From Bacteroidales bacterium (GTDB lineage: Bacteria; Bacteroidota; Bacteroidia; Bacteroidales; ML635J-15): a stretch of 35,381 nucleotides of DNA. Position numbers and translations under genes: made by a program. Below the pieces are notes generated by a model. That model saw only the letters and a list, made by a program, of their open reading frames with translations, was not told the origin of the DNA and ran no database searches. Where the stretch lies: contig JAQUBO010000017.1 in assembly GCA_028686735.1 (NCBI GenBank), forward strand, positions 1 through 35,381, in the 5' to 3' direction. Of this stretch, positions 1 to 10,385 are shown piece after piece. Numbering within the stretch: the stretch's first letter is position 1; each line of letters opens with the position of its first letter.

Positions 1-986
1 ACAACTATGCAAACAATTTTCTCTATATATTTAACAAACCAAATTTGCATCAAAACATTCGCAACATTAAACACCGTATGAAAAATTGACAACGCAATTG
101 GTACGGCAACAACATTTGCATACGGAGAAAATCCTTCTATGCTTTCAGTTAAACTTGCTGTAACAGACAAAATCGGTTTAAACAATACTAAGACCCAAAT
201 AGTCCCAAGCACATTGAATATTAGATGAGCTGCCGCAGCTCTTTTTGCAGATGTATTTGCAATAAGCGAAGCCAAAATTGCAGTTACAGTAGTTCCTATA
301 TTTTGTCCAAGTATCATTGCAGCAGCCATATCAAATCCAATCCAGCCATTATAACACATTACCAATGTTAAAGCAAGAGTTGCTGATGATGATTGTATAG
401 CAACAGTAAGGAGTGCTCCTATAGCAAGAAATATTAAAACACTAACAAACCCGAGATCTGTATATGATTGTAAAAAGATCAAAATATCTGGATTTGCACT
501 TATATCAGGAACCGAATCTTTTAGCATATCCAGTCCTAGAAATAATAATGCAAATCCCATTATTACTTCTCCCCAGGCTTTAAGTTTACTTCTTTTAGAG
601 AAAATTAAAGGAAAGCCAATCCCAATCATTGGCAAAGCAAGGACACTTATTTTAACTTTAAATCCTATCAGTGAAATTATCCAAGCCGTAACCGTCGTCC
701 CCACATTTGCTCCCATAATCACACTTATTGACTCGGTAAGTGTCATTAATCCAGCATTAACAAAACTAATGACCATTACTGTTGTTGCCGATGACGATTG
801 AATAATGGCAGTTATAGCGGCTCCTGTTATTACGCCAAAGAAACGATTTGAGGTCATTGCAGATAAAACTTTTCGTAAATTGTGTCCCGCTACTTTTTGC
901 AGGGCTTCGCTCATAAGTTTCATTCCAAACAGAAACAACACCAACGCTCCCAGCAAAGTTAAAAAGTCAATAATCCCGTATTCCAT
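1..986 (-). CDS. Na/Pi cotransporter family protein (5' part; C-terminus beyond window)
   Basis: Sodium-coupled phosphate cotransporter of the inner membrane (Na_Pi_cotrans / NptA-YjbB type). The minus strand is open from an ATG at 984-986 to the window edge, giving about 328 residues. The protein starts MEYGIIDFLTLLGALVLFLF and is almost entirely hydrophobic segments. The hallmark internal repeat is visible: QSSSATT in the first half and QSSSATL in the second, each followed by a GxNxGTTVTA motif (GANVGTTVTAWI and GQNIGTTVTAIL). That duplicated QSSS signature is diagnostic of the family. The C-terminal part, which often carries a cytoplasmic PhoU-like helical domain, would lie outside the window. 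It is divergent from the RND exporter operon, with about 150 bp between the starts. Family is secure; the in vivo substrate is inferred. Confidence 0.9.
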   Translation of the reverse strand, partial: MEYGIIDFLTLLGALVLFLFGMKLMSEALQKVAGHNLRKVLSAMTSNRFFGVITGAAITAIIQSSSATTVMVISFVNAGLMTLTESISVIMGANVGTTVTAWIISLIGFKVKISVLALPMIGIGFPLIFSKRSKLKAWGEVIMGFALLFLGLDMLKDSVPDISANPDILIFLQSYTDLGFVSVLIFLAIGALLTVAIQSSSATLALTLVMCYNGWIGFDMAAAMILGQNIGTTVTAILASLIANTSAKRAAAAHLIFNVLGTIWVLVLFKPILSVTASLTESIEGFSPYANVVAVPIALSIFHTVFNVANVLMQIWFVKYIEKIVCIV

Positions 987-1086
987 TAAGATATATATTT
1001 AATCTTACAAAAAAACACATTTAATTAGAATTAGCAAAAAAATAATAACATGAAAATCGTAATACAAATTTTTGTTTTAATTTTTA

Positions 1087-1117
1087 TTGCGTTATTATAG
1101 TATTAATCTTACTTTTG
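1087..1117 (+). promoter_or_regulatory. Bacteroidota-type promoter for the RND-SDR-polyprenyl synthase operon
   Basis: TTG at 1087-1089, a 20-nt spacer and TACTTTTG at 1110-1117 match the Bacteroidota consensus TTTG / TAnnTTTG. Transcription would begin near 1124, about 12 nt before the ATG at 1136, so the leader would be very short. Assigned by pattern only. Confidence 0.5.
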
Positions 1118-1135
1118 CTGCCTTAAACAAATATT

Positions 1136-3538
1136 ATGTGGCATAAAATAGCAGGTATTATTTTACGAAACAGAATTGCTCTGCTTATTGCAGTAGCGAT
1201 AATCACTGCATTTATGGCATGGCAGGCAACAAAGATAGAAATGGACTATCATTATGCCAACATGTTATCAGAAAAAGACCAAGTTTATACCGATAAAGTT
1301 AAATTTCAAGAAATTTTTGGCGATGAGGCAAATGGTATTGTAATTGGTTTTGCAGATACAAACCTATTTAACTTTGACAGATTTTTAGCATTTCAAAAAT
1401 TATGCGAAAATCTTAAAGAAATAGAAAATGTGGCTTCTGTGTTAACTGTTTCAAAGGCAATTAATGTACATCAAATTACAGCAGTTGATGAAAATGGAAA
1501 CAAAAAAAGAGAATTTGAATTTTACCCTGTGTTTCCTGAAGATATATCCTCACAGACCGAACTTGATAGTATAAAAAACGTTTTCTTTTCTTTACCTTTT
1601 TATAATGGCATGCTTTATAATTCGAGTAAAGACGTGTTTTTAATGAGCGTCGCTTTAAACAAAGAAATACTAAACAGCAAGGCTCGAATACCTGTTGTTC
1701 AGGAAGTAGAAAAAGTTCTTAATGAATATGCTTCTCAAGAAAATGTTGAAATACACATCTCAGGCTTACCATTTATTAGGACAAAAATGATGGATCTTAT
1801 TAAAACAGAAATTGTTTTATTTATTATCCTTGCAGTTTTAATAGTAATAATAATATTGTACTTATTTTTCCGATCTTTCAAAGTTATTGGTGTAGCTATG
1901 ATTGTTGTTGGCGTTAGTGTAATCTGGGCACTGGGGCTAATGGGCATATTAGGTTTTAAAATCACTGTTCTAACTGGAATGATACCGCCTCTACTAATTG
2001 TAATAGGAATTCCGAACACTATATTTTTACTTAATAAATATCACAGTGAAACTGTTGCCCATGGGAATAAAATACTTGCTTTGCAAAGAGTTATTTCTCG
2101 AATTGGAAGTGCGGTTTTTTTAAGCAATTTAACAACCGCAGCTGGATTTGGAACTTTCACAATCACTAACACCTCTTTACTAGTGCATTTTGGAATTATT
2201 GCTTCATCTGGAATTATTTTTGCCTTTATTTCGGCACTTATCATAATACCATCAGTATTTAGTTTTTTACAACCACCTTCAAACAAATACACCAAACATC
2301 TTAAAAGCAAACTAATAACAAATGTAATAAGTGTATTAAACAAAATAGTTACAAACCATAGACCCAAAGTTTATATTGCAGTTGTCATAATATTTTTAGT
2401 TGCTTCGTTCGGTGTAACACTAATTGAAAGAACTGGATATATTATGGACGACGTACCCGAAAGTGCTGAACTTTCTTTGGATTTAAAATACCTAGAAAAG
2501 CATTTTAGAGGTGTTAGTCCTCTTGAAATTGCTGTTCAATCAAAAGACTCGCTAAAGGGAACAGAAATGATTTATCAAATCGAAAAGATTGACTCTTTAC
2601 AACAAAGACTCAGTGCTTACAATGAATTATCACGATCTTTATCGGTAGCCGATGCCATCAAATTTTTATACCAAGCATATAGCAAAGGTAAAGAAGAAAA
2701 ATACTGTCTTCCTCCCAATCCAAAAACATACGAAACCATATTATCACGACTTCCAAAAGACGGTAACGCAGATTTGGCAAAATCATTTATTGACAGCTCT
2801 TTTACTATCACTAGAATTAGTTTAAACATTGCAGATATAGGAACAAACCGAATGAAAGACTTATTACCCAAAATAAAAAAAGATATTTTTGAAATTTTCC
2901 CTAAAGATAAATACGATGTAATTATAACAGGCTCTACCGTTGTTTACTTTACAGGTACAACTTACTTAATAAACAATTTATTTATCAGTTTATCTCTAGC
3001 CTTACTTATAATAACTTTACTAATGTATGCATTGCAAAGATCCACAAAAATGGTTCTTATAGCATTAGTTCCGAACATAATTCCTATGCTTATAACTGCT
3101 GCATTAATGGGATATTTTGGCATTCCTATTAAACCCTCAACTATTTTAGTTTTTAGTATAGCTTTAGGAATTTCAGTTGATGGTACCATACATTTTCTCA
3201 CAAAATATCGTCAAGAATATATGCACAATAATTGCGATATGGGTACTTCGGTACGTAAAGCTATGCAAGAAACTGGTACCAGCATGATGTACACTTCTGC
3301 TGTACTTTTCTTTGGGTTTTTAATTTTTACAGCATCAAGTTTTGGCGGAACAAAAGCCTTAGGACTTTTGATTTCTGTAACACTCTTAGTAGCAATGATT
3401 TGCAACCTAGTTGTACTTCCAACAATGCTATTATCCCTCGAAAATAAATTAAATAAAAAAGTTTATAGAGAACCTCTACTCCAAATATATGACGAAGAAG
3501 ACGAGTTAGATCTTGATGAACTTAAAATCAAAAAATAA
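1136..3538 (+). CDS. RND superfamily exporter, MMPL/SSD type
   Basis: An 800-residue inner-membrane transporter of the RND superfamily, in the MMPL / predicted-exporter branch rather than the AcrB multidrug branch. It shows the two-fold RND layout. There is one membrane segment near residues 12-29, a soluble periplasmic loop, and a hydrophobic cluster from about 226 to 375. A second single segment near 411-430 is followed by another periplasmic loop and a last cluster at about 611-770. The segment with GMIPPLLIVIGIPNTIFLLN, and its counterpart FSIALGISVDGTIHFLTKY, correspond to the conserved TM4/TM10 regions; the D in the second copy fits a proton-relay position. The C-terminus is short and acidic. 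Members of this branch export lipids or hydrophobic metabolites in other bacteria. The substrate here is unknown, but the polyprenyl synthase two genes downstream makes an isoprenoid-linked cargo plausible. Confidence 0.85.
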   Translation: MWHKIAGIILRNRIALLIAVAIITAFMAWQATKIEMDYHYANMLSEKDQVYTDKVKFQEIFGDEANGIVIGFADTNLFNFDRFLAFQKLCENLKEIENVASVLTVSKAINVHQITAVDENGNKKREFEFYPVFPEDISSQTELDSIKNVFFSLPFYNGMLYNSSKDVFLMSVALNKEILNSKARIPVVQEVEKVLNEYASQENVEIHISGLPFIRTKMMDLIKTEIVLFIILAVLIVIIILYLFFRSFKVIGVAMIVVGVSVIWALGLMGILGFKITVLTGMIPPLLIVIGIPNTIFLLNKYHSETVAHGNKILALQRVISRIGSAVFLSNLTTAAGFGTFTITNTSLLVHFGIIASSGIIFAFISALIIIPSVFSFLQPPSNKYTKHLKSKLITNVISVLNKIVTNHRPKVYIAVVIIFLVASFGVTLIERTGYIMDDVPESAELSLDLKYLEKHFRGVSPLEIAVQSKDSLKGTEMIYQIEKIDSLQQRLSAYNELSRSLSVADAIKFLYQAYSKGKEEKYCLPPNPKTYETILSRLPKDGNADLAKSFIDSSFTITRISLNIADIGTNRMKDLLPKIKKDIFEIFPKDKYDVIITGSTVVYFTGTTYLINNLFISLSLALLIITLLMYALQRSTKMVLIALVPNIIPMLITAALMGYFGIPIKPSTILVFSIALGISVDGTIHFLTKYRQEYMHNNCDMGTSVRKAMQETGTSMMYTSAVLFFGFLIFTASSFGGTKALGLLISVTLLVAMICNLVVLPTMLLSLENKLNKKVYREPLLQIYDEEDELDLDELKIKK

Positions 3539-3539
3539 T

Positions 3540-4511
3540 ATGAGAACAAATATTTCAAGACACTCATTCAAACGCAAAATTCTTATTACTGGTGGTGCTG
3601 GTTTTATTGCAAGCTCACTAGCTAACAAACTCGCAAAGGATCCCGAAAACTTAGTAATTATAATAGACAACCTCTCAACAAGTACTTATAACAAACTCCC
3701 CGACCAAACACAGAACTTAAGGTTTATCAAAGGCGACGTAAACGACTACAAAGAGATACTTGAGGTAATGCTATCTTTTCAGTTTCATTACGTTTTCCAT
3801 TATGCAGCAATGGTTGGAGTGCAACGAACACAAGAAAATCCCGTTAGCGTTCTTAGAGATATTAGAGGTATCGAAAATATTTGTAGAATTAGTAAAAATA
3901 TTGGAGTCCGAAGAGTTTTTTATGCATCCTCATCAGAAGTTTACGGAGAACCTGTCGAATTTCCACAAAATGCACATACAACACCGCTAAACTCCAGATT
4001 ACCTTATGCTATAGTCAAAAATCTTGGTGAAGCATATTTACGCTCATACTCAAAAGAATATAATTTAGATTTTACAATATTTAGATTTTTTAATACTTAT
4101 GGACCAAAACAAAGTAAAGATTTCGTAATCAGTAAATTCTTAATAGCAGCCCTAAACGATAAAGATATTACGATTTATGGCCAAGGACAACAAACCAGAA
4201 CGTTTTGCTACATTGATGACAATATTGAAGCAACAACAAAAATTGCATATAACGATCTTTTTATTAATGATGTAGTAAATATTGGCAACTCAATAGAAAC
4301 ACCAATTATAGACCTCGCTAGATTAATTATAAAAATAACAAATTCGCAATCTAAGATTATACACTTGCCGCCATTAAAAGACGGAGATATGACAAGACGG
4401 CTACCAGATAATTCGGAAATGATTAAAATACTAGATAGACCTCCAATAAGCTTAGATCAAGGCTTAAAGAAAATATTAGACAAAGGTTTGTTTGAACTTA
4501 ACAATTTATAG
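3540..4511 (+). CDS. NAD-dependent epimerase/dehydratase (extended SDR)
   Basis: About 323 residues with the extended short-chain dehydrogenase fold, which acts on nucleotide sugars or related substrates. The N-terminal Rossmann motif reads ITGGAGFIAS (G18, G21, A24); the third position is usually Gly, so Ala is a small deviation. The catalytic signature SSSEVYGEP and the YxxxK pair (Y156, K160 in PYAIVK) are intact, followed by FRFFNTYGP, typical of sugar-nucleotide epimerases, dehydratases and decarboxylases. The start at 3540 lies one base after the stop of the exporter gene. In-frame TTG 3513 and ATG 3516 would add residues overlapping the upstream gene and are less likely. The close spacing implies translational coupling. 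Exact substrate cannot be assigned. Confidence 0.85.
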   Translation: MRTNISRHSFKRKILITGGAGFIASSLANKLAKDPENLVIIIDNLSTSTYNKLPDQTQNLRFIKGDVNDYKEILEVMLSFQFHYVFHYAAMVGVQRTQENPVSVLRDIRGIENICRISKNIGVRRVFYASSSEVYGEPVEFPQNAHTTPLNSRLPYAIVKNLGEAYLRSYSKEYNLDFTIFRFFNTYGPKQSKDFVISKFLIAALNDKDITIYGQGQQTRTFCYIDDNIEATTKIAYNDLFINDVVNIGNSIETPIIDLARLIIKITNSQSKIIHLPPLKDGDMTRRLPDNSEMIKILDRPPISLDQGLKKILDKGLFELNNL

Positions 4512-4515
4512 TTAT

Positions 4516-5487
4516 ATGCAAAATAGTCAAGAACTCATAGAGCGTTTTAACCAAGACTTATCTAAATTAGATTTTGGTAAAACACCAAAAAACTTATACG
4601 ATCCTATCTATTATTCAATAAATGTTGGAGGTAAAAGAATTCGTCCTTTACTATGCTTAATGGCTAATGAACTGTTTGAAGGCAAATATGAAGACGTTAT
4701 AAACGCTGCATTAGGGATTGAGATATTCCATAACTTTACTCTCTTACACGACGATATGATGGATAAAGCACTTGTCCGTAGAAATAAACCTGTGGTACAT
4801 GTTAAATGGAACGAAAACATAGCATTACTAAGTGGCGACGCAATGTCAGTAATTGCGTATAAATATATTTGCAAATCAAAAAATAACTTACGTGATATTT
4901 TAGATGTTTTTTCTACAACAGCCTTAGAAATATGTGAAGGGCAACAATACGACATGAATTTTGAAACAACTTCAAATGTAAGTGAAGCACAATACCTTAA
5001 AATGATCAGATTAAAAACGGCTGTTTTATTAGCTGCGAGTCTTAAAATTGGAGCAATATGTTCAAACACAACTAAAAACAACATAGAAAACATTTACGAT
5101 TTTGGCGAAAATCTAGGGCTAGCATTTCAATTACAAGACGATTTGCTAGATACTTTTGGAAATCCTAAAATATTTGGAAAAAAAATTGGAGGAGATATAC
5201 TTGCTAATAAAAAAACATATTTACTAATTAAAGCTCTTGAATTAGCAAATAAAGAACAACAAAAGGATCTTAACTACTGGATATCTAACAAAAATTCTAA
5301 GCCAACAGAAAAAATCAAATCTGTAACAAAAATATATAAAGAATTAAATGTACATAAGCACTCTAAAGACCTCATGAACAAGTACTTTAAAACTGCCTTT
5401 AAGAGTTTTGAAAAATTAGAGGTTGCGTCTTCAAAAAAGCAGGTTTTATATAATTATGCTCTTTCGCTAAAACAACGCGACTCCTAA
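4516..5487 (+). CDS. polyprenyl (trans-isoprenyl) diphosphate synthase
   Basis: A 323-residue prenyl chain-elongating enzyme that condenses isopentenyl diphosphate with allylic diphosphates, in the IspA/IspB family. It has the GGKRIRP substrate-binding motif, the first aspartate-rich motif DDMMD (residues 79-83) followed by RRNKPVVH, the KTA motif, and the second aspartate-rich motif DDLLD (208-212) preceded by FQLQ. All catalytic metal-binding residues are present. Product chain length is not certain from sequence by eye. The ATG at 4516 is 4 nt after the SDR stop, making this the last gene of a three-gene operon. A longer in-frame start at 4492 would overlap the previous gene and adds nothing conserved. 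Confidence 0.92.
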   Translation: MQNSQELIERFNQDLSKLDFGKTPKNLYDPIYYSINVGGKRIRPLLCLMANELFEGKYEDVINAALGIEIFHNFTLLHDDMMDKALVRRNKPVVHVKWNENIALLSGDAMSVIAYKYICKSKNNLRDILDVFSTTALEICEGQQYDMNFETTSNVSEAQYLKMIRLKTAVLLAASLKIGAICSNTTKNNIENIYDFGENLGLAFQLQDDLLDTFGNPKIFGKKIGGDILANKKTYLLIKALELANKEQQKDLNYWISNKNSKPTEKIKSVTKIYKELNVHKHSKDLMNKYFKTAFKSFEKLEVASSKKQVLYNYALSLKQRDS

Positions 5488-5576
5488 ACAATTAGACACA
5501 AAATCACATTTTATTAAAGATTTTTAAATACTATAAATTAGTATGATTATATAATTTTATGTTAAAATTATTATAA

Positions 5577-7157
<1,581 letters not shown>

Positions 7158-7159
7158 TT

Positions 7160-7396
7160 ATGAAAGTAGAAATAATAACACCAGAAAAAAACCTATTTGC
7201 CGGAGAAACTACTATGATACGAGTACCGGGGACTAAAGGCTCTTTTCAAATACTTAACAATCACGCTCCTATCGTCTCAACTCTCGAAAAAGGTGTTATT
7301 ACCATTCGCAAACCAGATGACCAAGAAATTACTTTTGATATTAATAGCGGATTAGTTGAGTGTAAAAAAAATAAAATTATTATCCTCGTTGAATAA
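7160..7396 (+). CDS. atpC: F0F1 ATP synthase subunit epsilon (short form)
   Basis: A 78-residue epsilon subunit consisting of only the N-terminal beta-sandwich: MKVEIITPEKNLFAGE, then GSFQILNNHAPIVSTLEKG and a final strand GLVECKKNKIIILVE. The C-terminal two-helix domain, which regulates ATP hydrolysis in longer homologues of about 130-140 residues, is absent. This short form is usual in Bacteroidota and not a truncation. It starts 2 nt after atpD, so the two are co-transcribed and probably translationally coupled. It sits in the central stalk next to gamma. Confidence 0.93.
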   Translation: MKVEIITPEKNLFAGETTMIRVPGTKGSFQILNNHAPIVSTLEKGVITIRKPDDQEITFDINSGLVECKKNKIIILVE

Positions 7397-7465
7397 ATCA
7401 TCACTATTTTTAAACCTTTTAAAGACTTTTCGGTCTAAGTAACTTAATCATATTCTCAAAAATTA

Positions 7466-9931
7466 ATGAAACATTTATTTATTTTAAGTTTAGCGATACT
7501 ATTTTTCAATCTCAGTTTCGCACAAAAAGCTCACAACGCAAATCAAAATAACAAAAAAACACCTGAGGGTGTTGTTACAGGCTATGTATTAGAAAAAAAG
7601 AATGGCTCTCCTATCGAATTTGCGAATATAGTAATCTACAGTAAAAAAGACTCAAGTATAGTAAGCGGCGGCATCACAAACAAAAATGGTTATTTTAGAA
7701 TTGATAAAATTAAATACGGTAAGTTTTTTGTTGAAATAAATTTTATTGGTTATGGCAAACATATTATTCCAGAAATACTTATCAAACCAGATAACAAAGA
7801 ATTAAACCTAGGTAAGATAAACCTTGCAATCAATGCCGAAATGCTTAATGAAATTAATATTGAAGCAAATGTAAATCATGTTGATTATCGCTTGGACAGA
7901 AAAGTAGTTAATGTAAATCAGGATATTATTTCTGCTGGTGCTAGTGCGGTAGAGGTTTTAGAAAACGTACCTTCAATAGAAACCGATATGGACGGTAATG
8001 TAAGCCTCAGAGGAACAGAGAGTTTTCTTGTTCTAGTTGATGGCCGACCAAGTCCTATACAAGGGAGCGAAGCTCTTCAACAAATTCCTGCAAACACAAT
8101 TGAATCAATAGAAATTATAACCAATCCTTCGGCAAAATATGAAGCAGACGGAGTTGGAGGAATTATAAATGTTGTCTTGAAAAAAGATAAACGTCAAGGC
8201 TATAATGGTCAAATATCTGCAAACTACGGAACATATAACTCCTATGGAGCAAATGCTCTTTTTAATTTTAGAACAGAAAAAATAAATTTCTTTGTTGGTG
8301 GAGAATATGGAAACAGAATATTTGAAGGAGATGGCATAAGTAATAGTGAAACTTTCCTCGGAGGAGACACTAGCTTTAACTTAAACAATACATCTAGTAA
8401 TTATCACAGAAGACAATCGGGCAGTGGTAGAGCTGGTTTAGATATTTATTTAAATGATAATGAAATTATTACAATTTCGGGTCGCTATGGGATTAGTGGG
8501 TTTGGCAGAGGTGGAGACACTTGGGCAGAATCATTTTATCTCGCTGGTGAAAACCAATTTAACCAATATTACTACCTTTCGGACAACTCATTACTTGCTC
8601 AAAGATCATATTTTTCAGGCGATATAAATTATATGAAAAAATTTAAAGACCCTGGACACGAATTACAAATTTATGGTAGTATTTCTGGAGATGCCAAAGA
8701 CGAGAATAGCACTTACAACGAAGAAGTAACAGATGCAGAAGCCAATCCATTAGGAAATATAATATCTGAATACCGCAATATAGAAATTGGTAATGGCAAA
8801 ACATTAACAGGAAAAGCAGATTATGTTCTCCCTTTATTTGAACAAGCTAAATTTGAAGCTGGCTATCAAATAAAATATTCAGCAGAAGACAATGACTATC
8901 GTTTACAAACATTAAGTGCAACAGAATGGATAGATGACACCACTCAATTAAATCCTTATACATACTCACAAAACATACAATCCGGATACCTAATGTTTTC
9001 AAATTTTTGGAACAAACTTGGATATCAGTTTGGTCTGCGAACCGAATATACCGATAGATTATTTCATCAAACATCAACCGATCAAAAATGGCAATACGAC
9101 AAGTTTGACTTTTTTCCGTCAGTACACTTGTCTTATCAATTACCTGCCGATATGCAGTTATTAGCAAGTTACAGTCGGCGTTTAGAACGTCCCAGAGGAT
9201 GGTATCTGGATCCTTTTGTAAAACTTATAGACCCTAATAATATTAGAAAAGGTAACCCGAATTTATTGCCTGAATATACTAACTCTTTTGACTTAAGCCT
9301 TCAAAAGAAATTTGGTGCAAACTTTATTTCACTAGAGGGATATGCACGTCAAACGAATAATAAAATAGAACGCATAACACAAGTTTACGAACCCGACCCA
9401 AGTATATATTTAATGTCGTTTGATAATATTGGTGAAGATTTATCAATAGGAGGTGAACTAATGGCAAACTTAAACCTCACAAGTTGGTATAATTTGAATT
9501 TAAGCGGTACAGTTTACTACTATGAGATAATATCTGAACTATACGACTCTAAAAACACTATTACTTGGCGAACACGTTTAAACAATACATTTCGCCTAAA
9601 AAAATCGGGGACAAGCATTCAAGTAGGAGCATTTTACCGAGGCCCTTCGATTTCGGCTCAAAGTACTCGCGAAGCAATGTGGATGGCAAATATTGGCGTG
9701 AGACAAGAGTTCCTTGATCGCAAACTGTCTGTTAGCATAAATGTACGAAATGCTTTTTTAACTATGAAACGCGAAACTACCACAGAAACCGCAAATATTT
9801 ATTCATACAGCCTAAGACAGCCAAAAATGCCAATGTTTAATATCTCAGTTACATACAAAATTAACGATTTTAAAAAAAGAAGCGACAACGGTGGAGAACA
9901 AATAATGGAAGGTGCTGATAACGGTATGTAA
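7466..9931 (+). CDS. outer-membrane TonB-dependent-receptor-like protein with CarboxypepD_reg domain
   Basis: An 821-residue outer-membrane beta-barrel. It has a cleavable signal peptide (first ~19 residues, ending LSFAQ). A carboxypeptidase-regulatory-like beta domain (about 36-115, GYVLEKKNGSPIEFANIVIY, then GGITNKNGYFRI) comes next. The TonB plug is at about 130-235 (VEVLENVPSIETDMDGNVSLRG, VLVDGRPSP, IESIEIITNPSAKYEADGVGGIINVVLKK). The barrel resembles the OMP_b-brl_3 family and contains YSRRLERPRGWYLDP and RKGNPNLLPEYTNSFDLSL, which are typical. The substrate is unknown. No SusD partner or TonB/ExbBD gene is adjacent, so it appears to be a stand-alone receptor. It ends with a short hydrophilic tail rather than a terminal aromatic residue, which is usual for this subfamily. 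Confidence 0.9.
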   Translation: MKHLFILSLAILFFNLSFAQKAHNANQNNKKTPEGVVTGYVLEKKNGSPIEFANIVIYSKKDSSIVSGGITNKNGYFRIDKIKYGKFFVEINFIGYGKHIIPEILIKPDNKELNLGKINLAINAEMLNEINIEANVNHVDYRLDRKVVNVNQDIISAGASAVEVLENVPSIETDMDGNVSLRGTESFLVLVDGRPSPIQGSEALQQIPANTIESIEIITNPSAKYEADGVGGIINVVLKKDKRQGYNGQISANYGTYNSYGANALFNFRTEKINFFVGGEYGNRIFEGDGISNSETFLGGDTSFNLNNTSSNYHRRQSGSGRAGLDIYLNDNEIITISGRYGISGFGRGGDTWAESFYLAGENQFNQYYYLSDNSLLAQRSYFSGDINYMKKFKDPGHELQIYGSISGDAKDENSTYNEEVTDAEANPLGNIISEYRNIEIGNGKTLTGKADYVLPLFEQAKFEAGYQIKYSAEDNDYRLQTLSATEWIDDTTQLNPYTYSQNIQSGYLMFSNFWNKLGYQFGLRTEYTDRLFHQTSTDQKWQYDKFDFFPSVHLSYQLPADMQLLASYSRRLERPRGWYLDPFVKLIDPNNIRKGNPNLLPEYTNSFDLSLQKKFGANFISLEGYARQTNNKIERITQVYEPDPSIYLMSFDNIGEDLSIGGELMANLNLTSWYNLNLSGTVYYYEIISELYDSKNTITWRTRLNNTFRLKKSGTSIQVGAFYRGPSISAQSTREAMWMANIGVRQEFLDRKLSVSINVRNAFLTMKRETTTETANIYSYSLRQPKMPMFNISVTYKINDFKKRSDNGGEQIMEGADNGM

Positions 9932-9965
9932 AATAATCTGTAAACAAAAAATAAATGATTATTTC

Positions 9966-9996
9966 TTTGGTAATTAAATAATCCTGCTTATCTTTG
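9966..9996 (+). promoter_or_regulatory. strong promoter for rpmE (type B L31)
   Basis: TTTG at 9966-9969, a 19-nt spacer and TATCTTTG at 9989-9996 are a near-perfect Bacteroidota promoter. The start of transcription should be near 10003, which rules out an in-frame ATG-like start at 9994 and supports translation from 10033. The stretch TTATCTTTGCAGCCC recurs exactly at the rpsP promoter on the other strand. Confidence 0.75.
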
Positions 9997-10032
9997 CAGC
10001 CCGAATGTAGAAAAGTTTTAAAATTTTATAAA

Positions 10033-10305
10033 ATGAAAAAAGATACACATCCTGAAAATTATAGATTAGTGGCATTTAAAGACATGTCAAACGATAATGT
10101 TTTTATCACTAAATCAACTGCTCATACAAAAGAGAATATCGAAATTGACGGCGTTGAATACCCATTATACAAACTTGAGATTTCAAACACATCTCACCCT
10201 TTTTATACTGGTAAAATTAAACTTGTTGATACAGCAGGTAGAGTTGATAAATTCCGTAATCGCTATCAAAAACATCTTGACCAAAGAAAAGAAGGTAAAA
10301 ATTAA
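10033..10305 (+). CDS. rpmE2: 50S ribosomal protein L31, type B
   Basis: A 90-residue large-subunit ribosomal protein. The sequence starts [20 protein letters not shown] and contains the [29 protein letters not shown] block typical of L31. It has no cysteine, so it belongs to the zinc-independent type B class, in contrast to the CxxC-containing type A. The start at 10033 is chosen because the promoter -7 box lies at 9989-9996 and the family begins at this Met. It is followed by a strong hairpin terminator. Confidence 0.96.
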   Translation: MKKDTHPENYRLVAFKDMSNDNVFITKSTAHTKENIEIDGVEYPLYKLEISNTSHPFYTGKIKLVDTAGRVDKFRNRYQKHLDQRKEGKN

Positions 10306-10319
10306 TTTTCATAATAATA

Positions 10320-10355
10320 TAAAAAAAAAGCTCCTGAATTCGGGAGCTTTTTTTT
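10320..10355. terminator. Rho-independent terminator after rpmE2, possibly bidirectional
   Basis: A run of A, then GCTCCTG-AATT-CGGGAGC (10330-10347; 7-bp stem with one G-T wobble), then eight T. The A run and T run can extend the stem, and the structure is usable on either strand. Only the plus-strand gene needs it here. Confidence 0.85.
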
Positions 10356-10362
10356 ATCTTTG
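10355..10362 (+). promoter_or_regulatory. -7 box for the GlmU-family gene, abutting the terminator
   Basis: TATCTTTG at 10355-10362 uses the last T of the terminator T-tract as its first base. The matching -33 element would fall inside the terminator hairpin, where no good TTTG is seen, so only the -7 half is supported. Transcription would start near 10369, 17 nt before the ATG at 10386. Confidence 0.45.
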
Positions 10363-10385
10363 AACTATACAAATAATAATAAACT

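Noticed and set aside
805-1002. 65-codon open frame on the plus strand
   Set aside because: Lies antisense within the first part of the Na/Pi cotransporter gene, which has clear family motifs.
3802-3990. 62-codon frame inside the SDR gene
   Set aside because: Out-of-frame shadow of a gene with intact catalytic motifs.
5528-5544. ATACTA-N5-TAGTAT hairpin after the polyprenyl synthase gene as a terminator
   Set aside because: Weak 6-bp A/T stem without a T-tract; not convincing.
10097-10363. 88-codon frame overlapping rpmE2
   Set aside because: Out-of-frame shadow of L31 that runs through the terminator.
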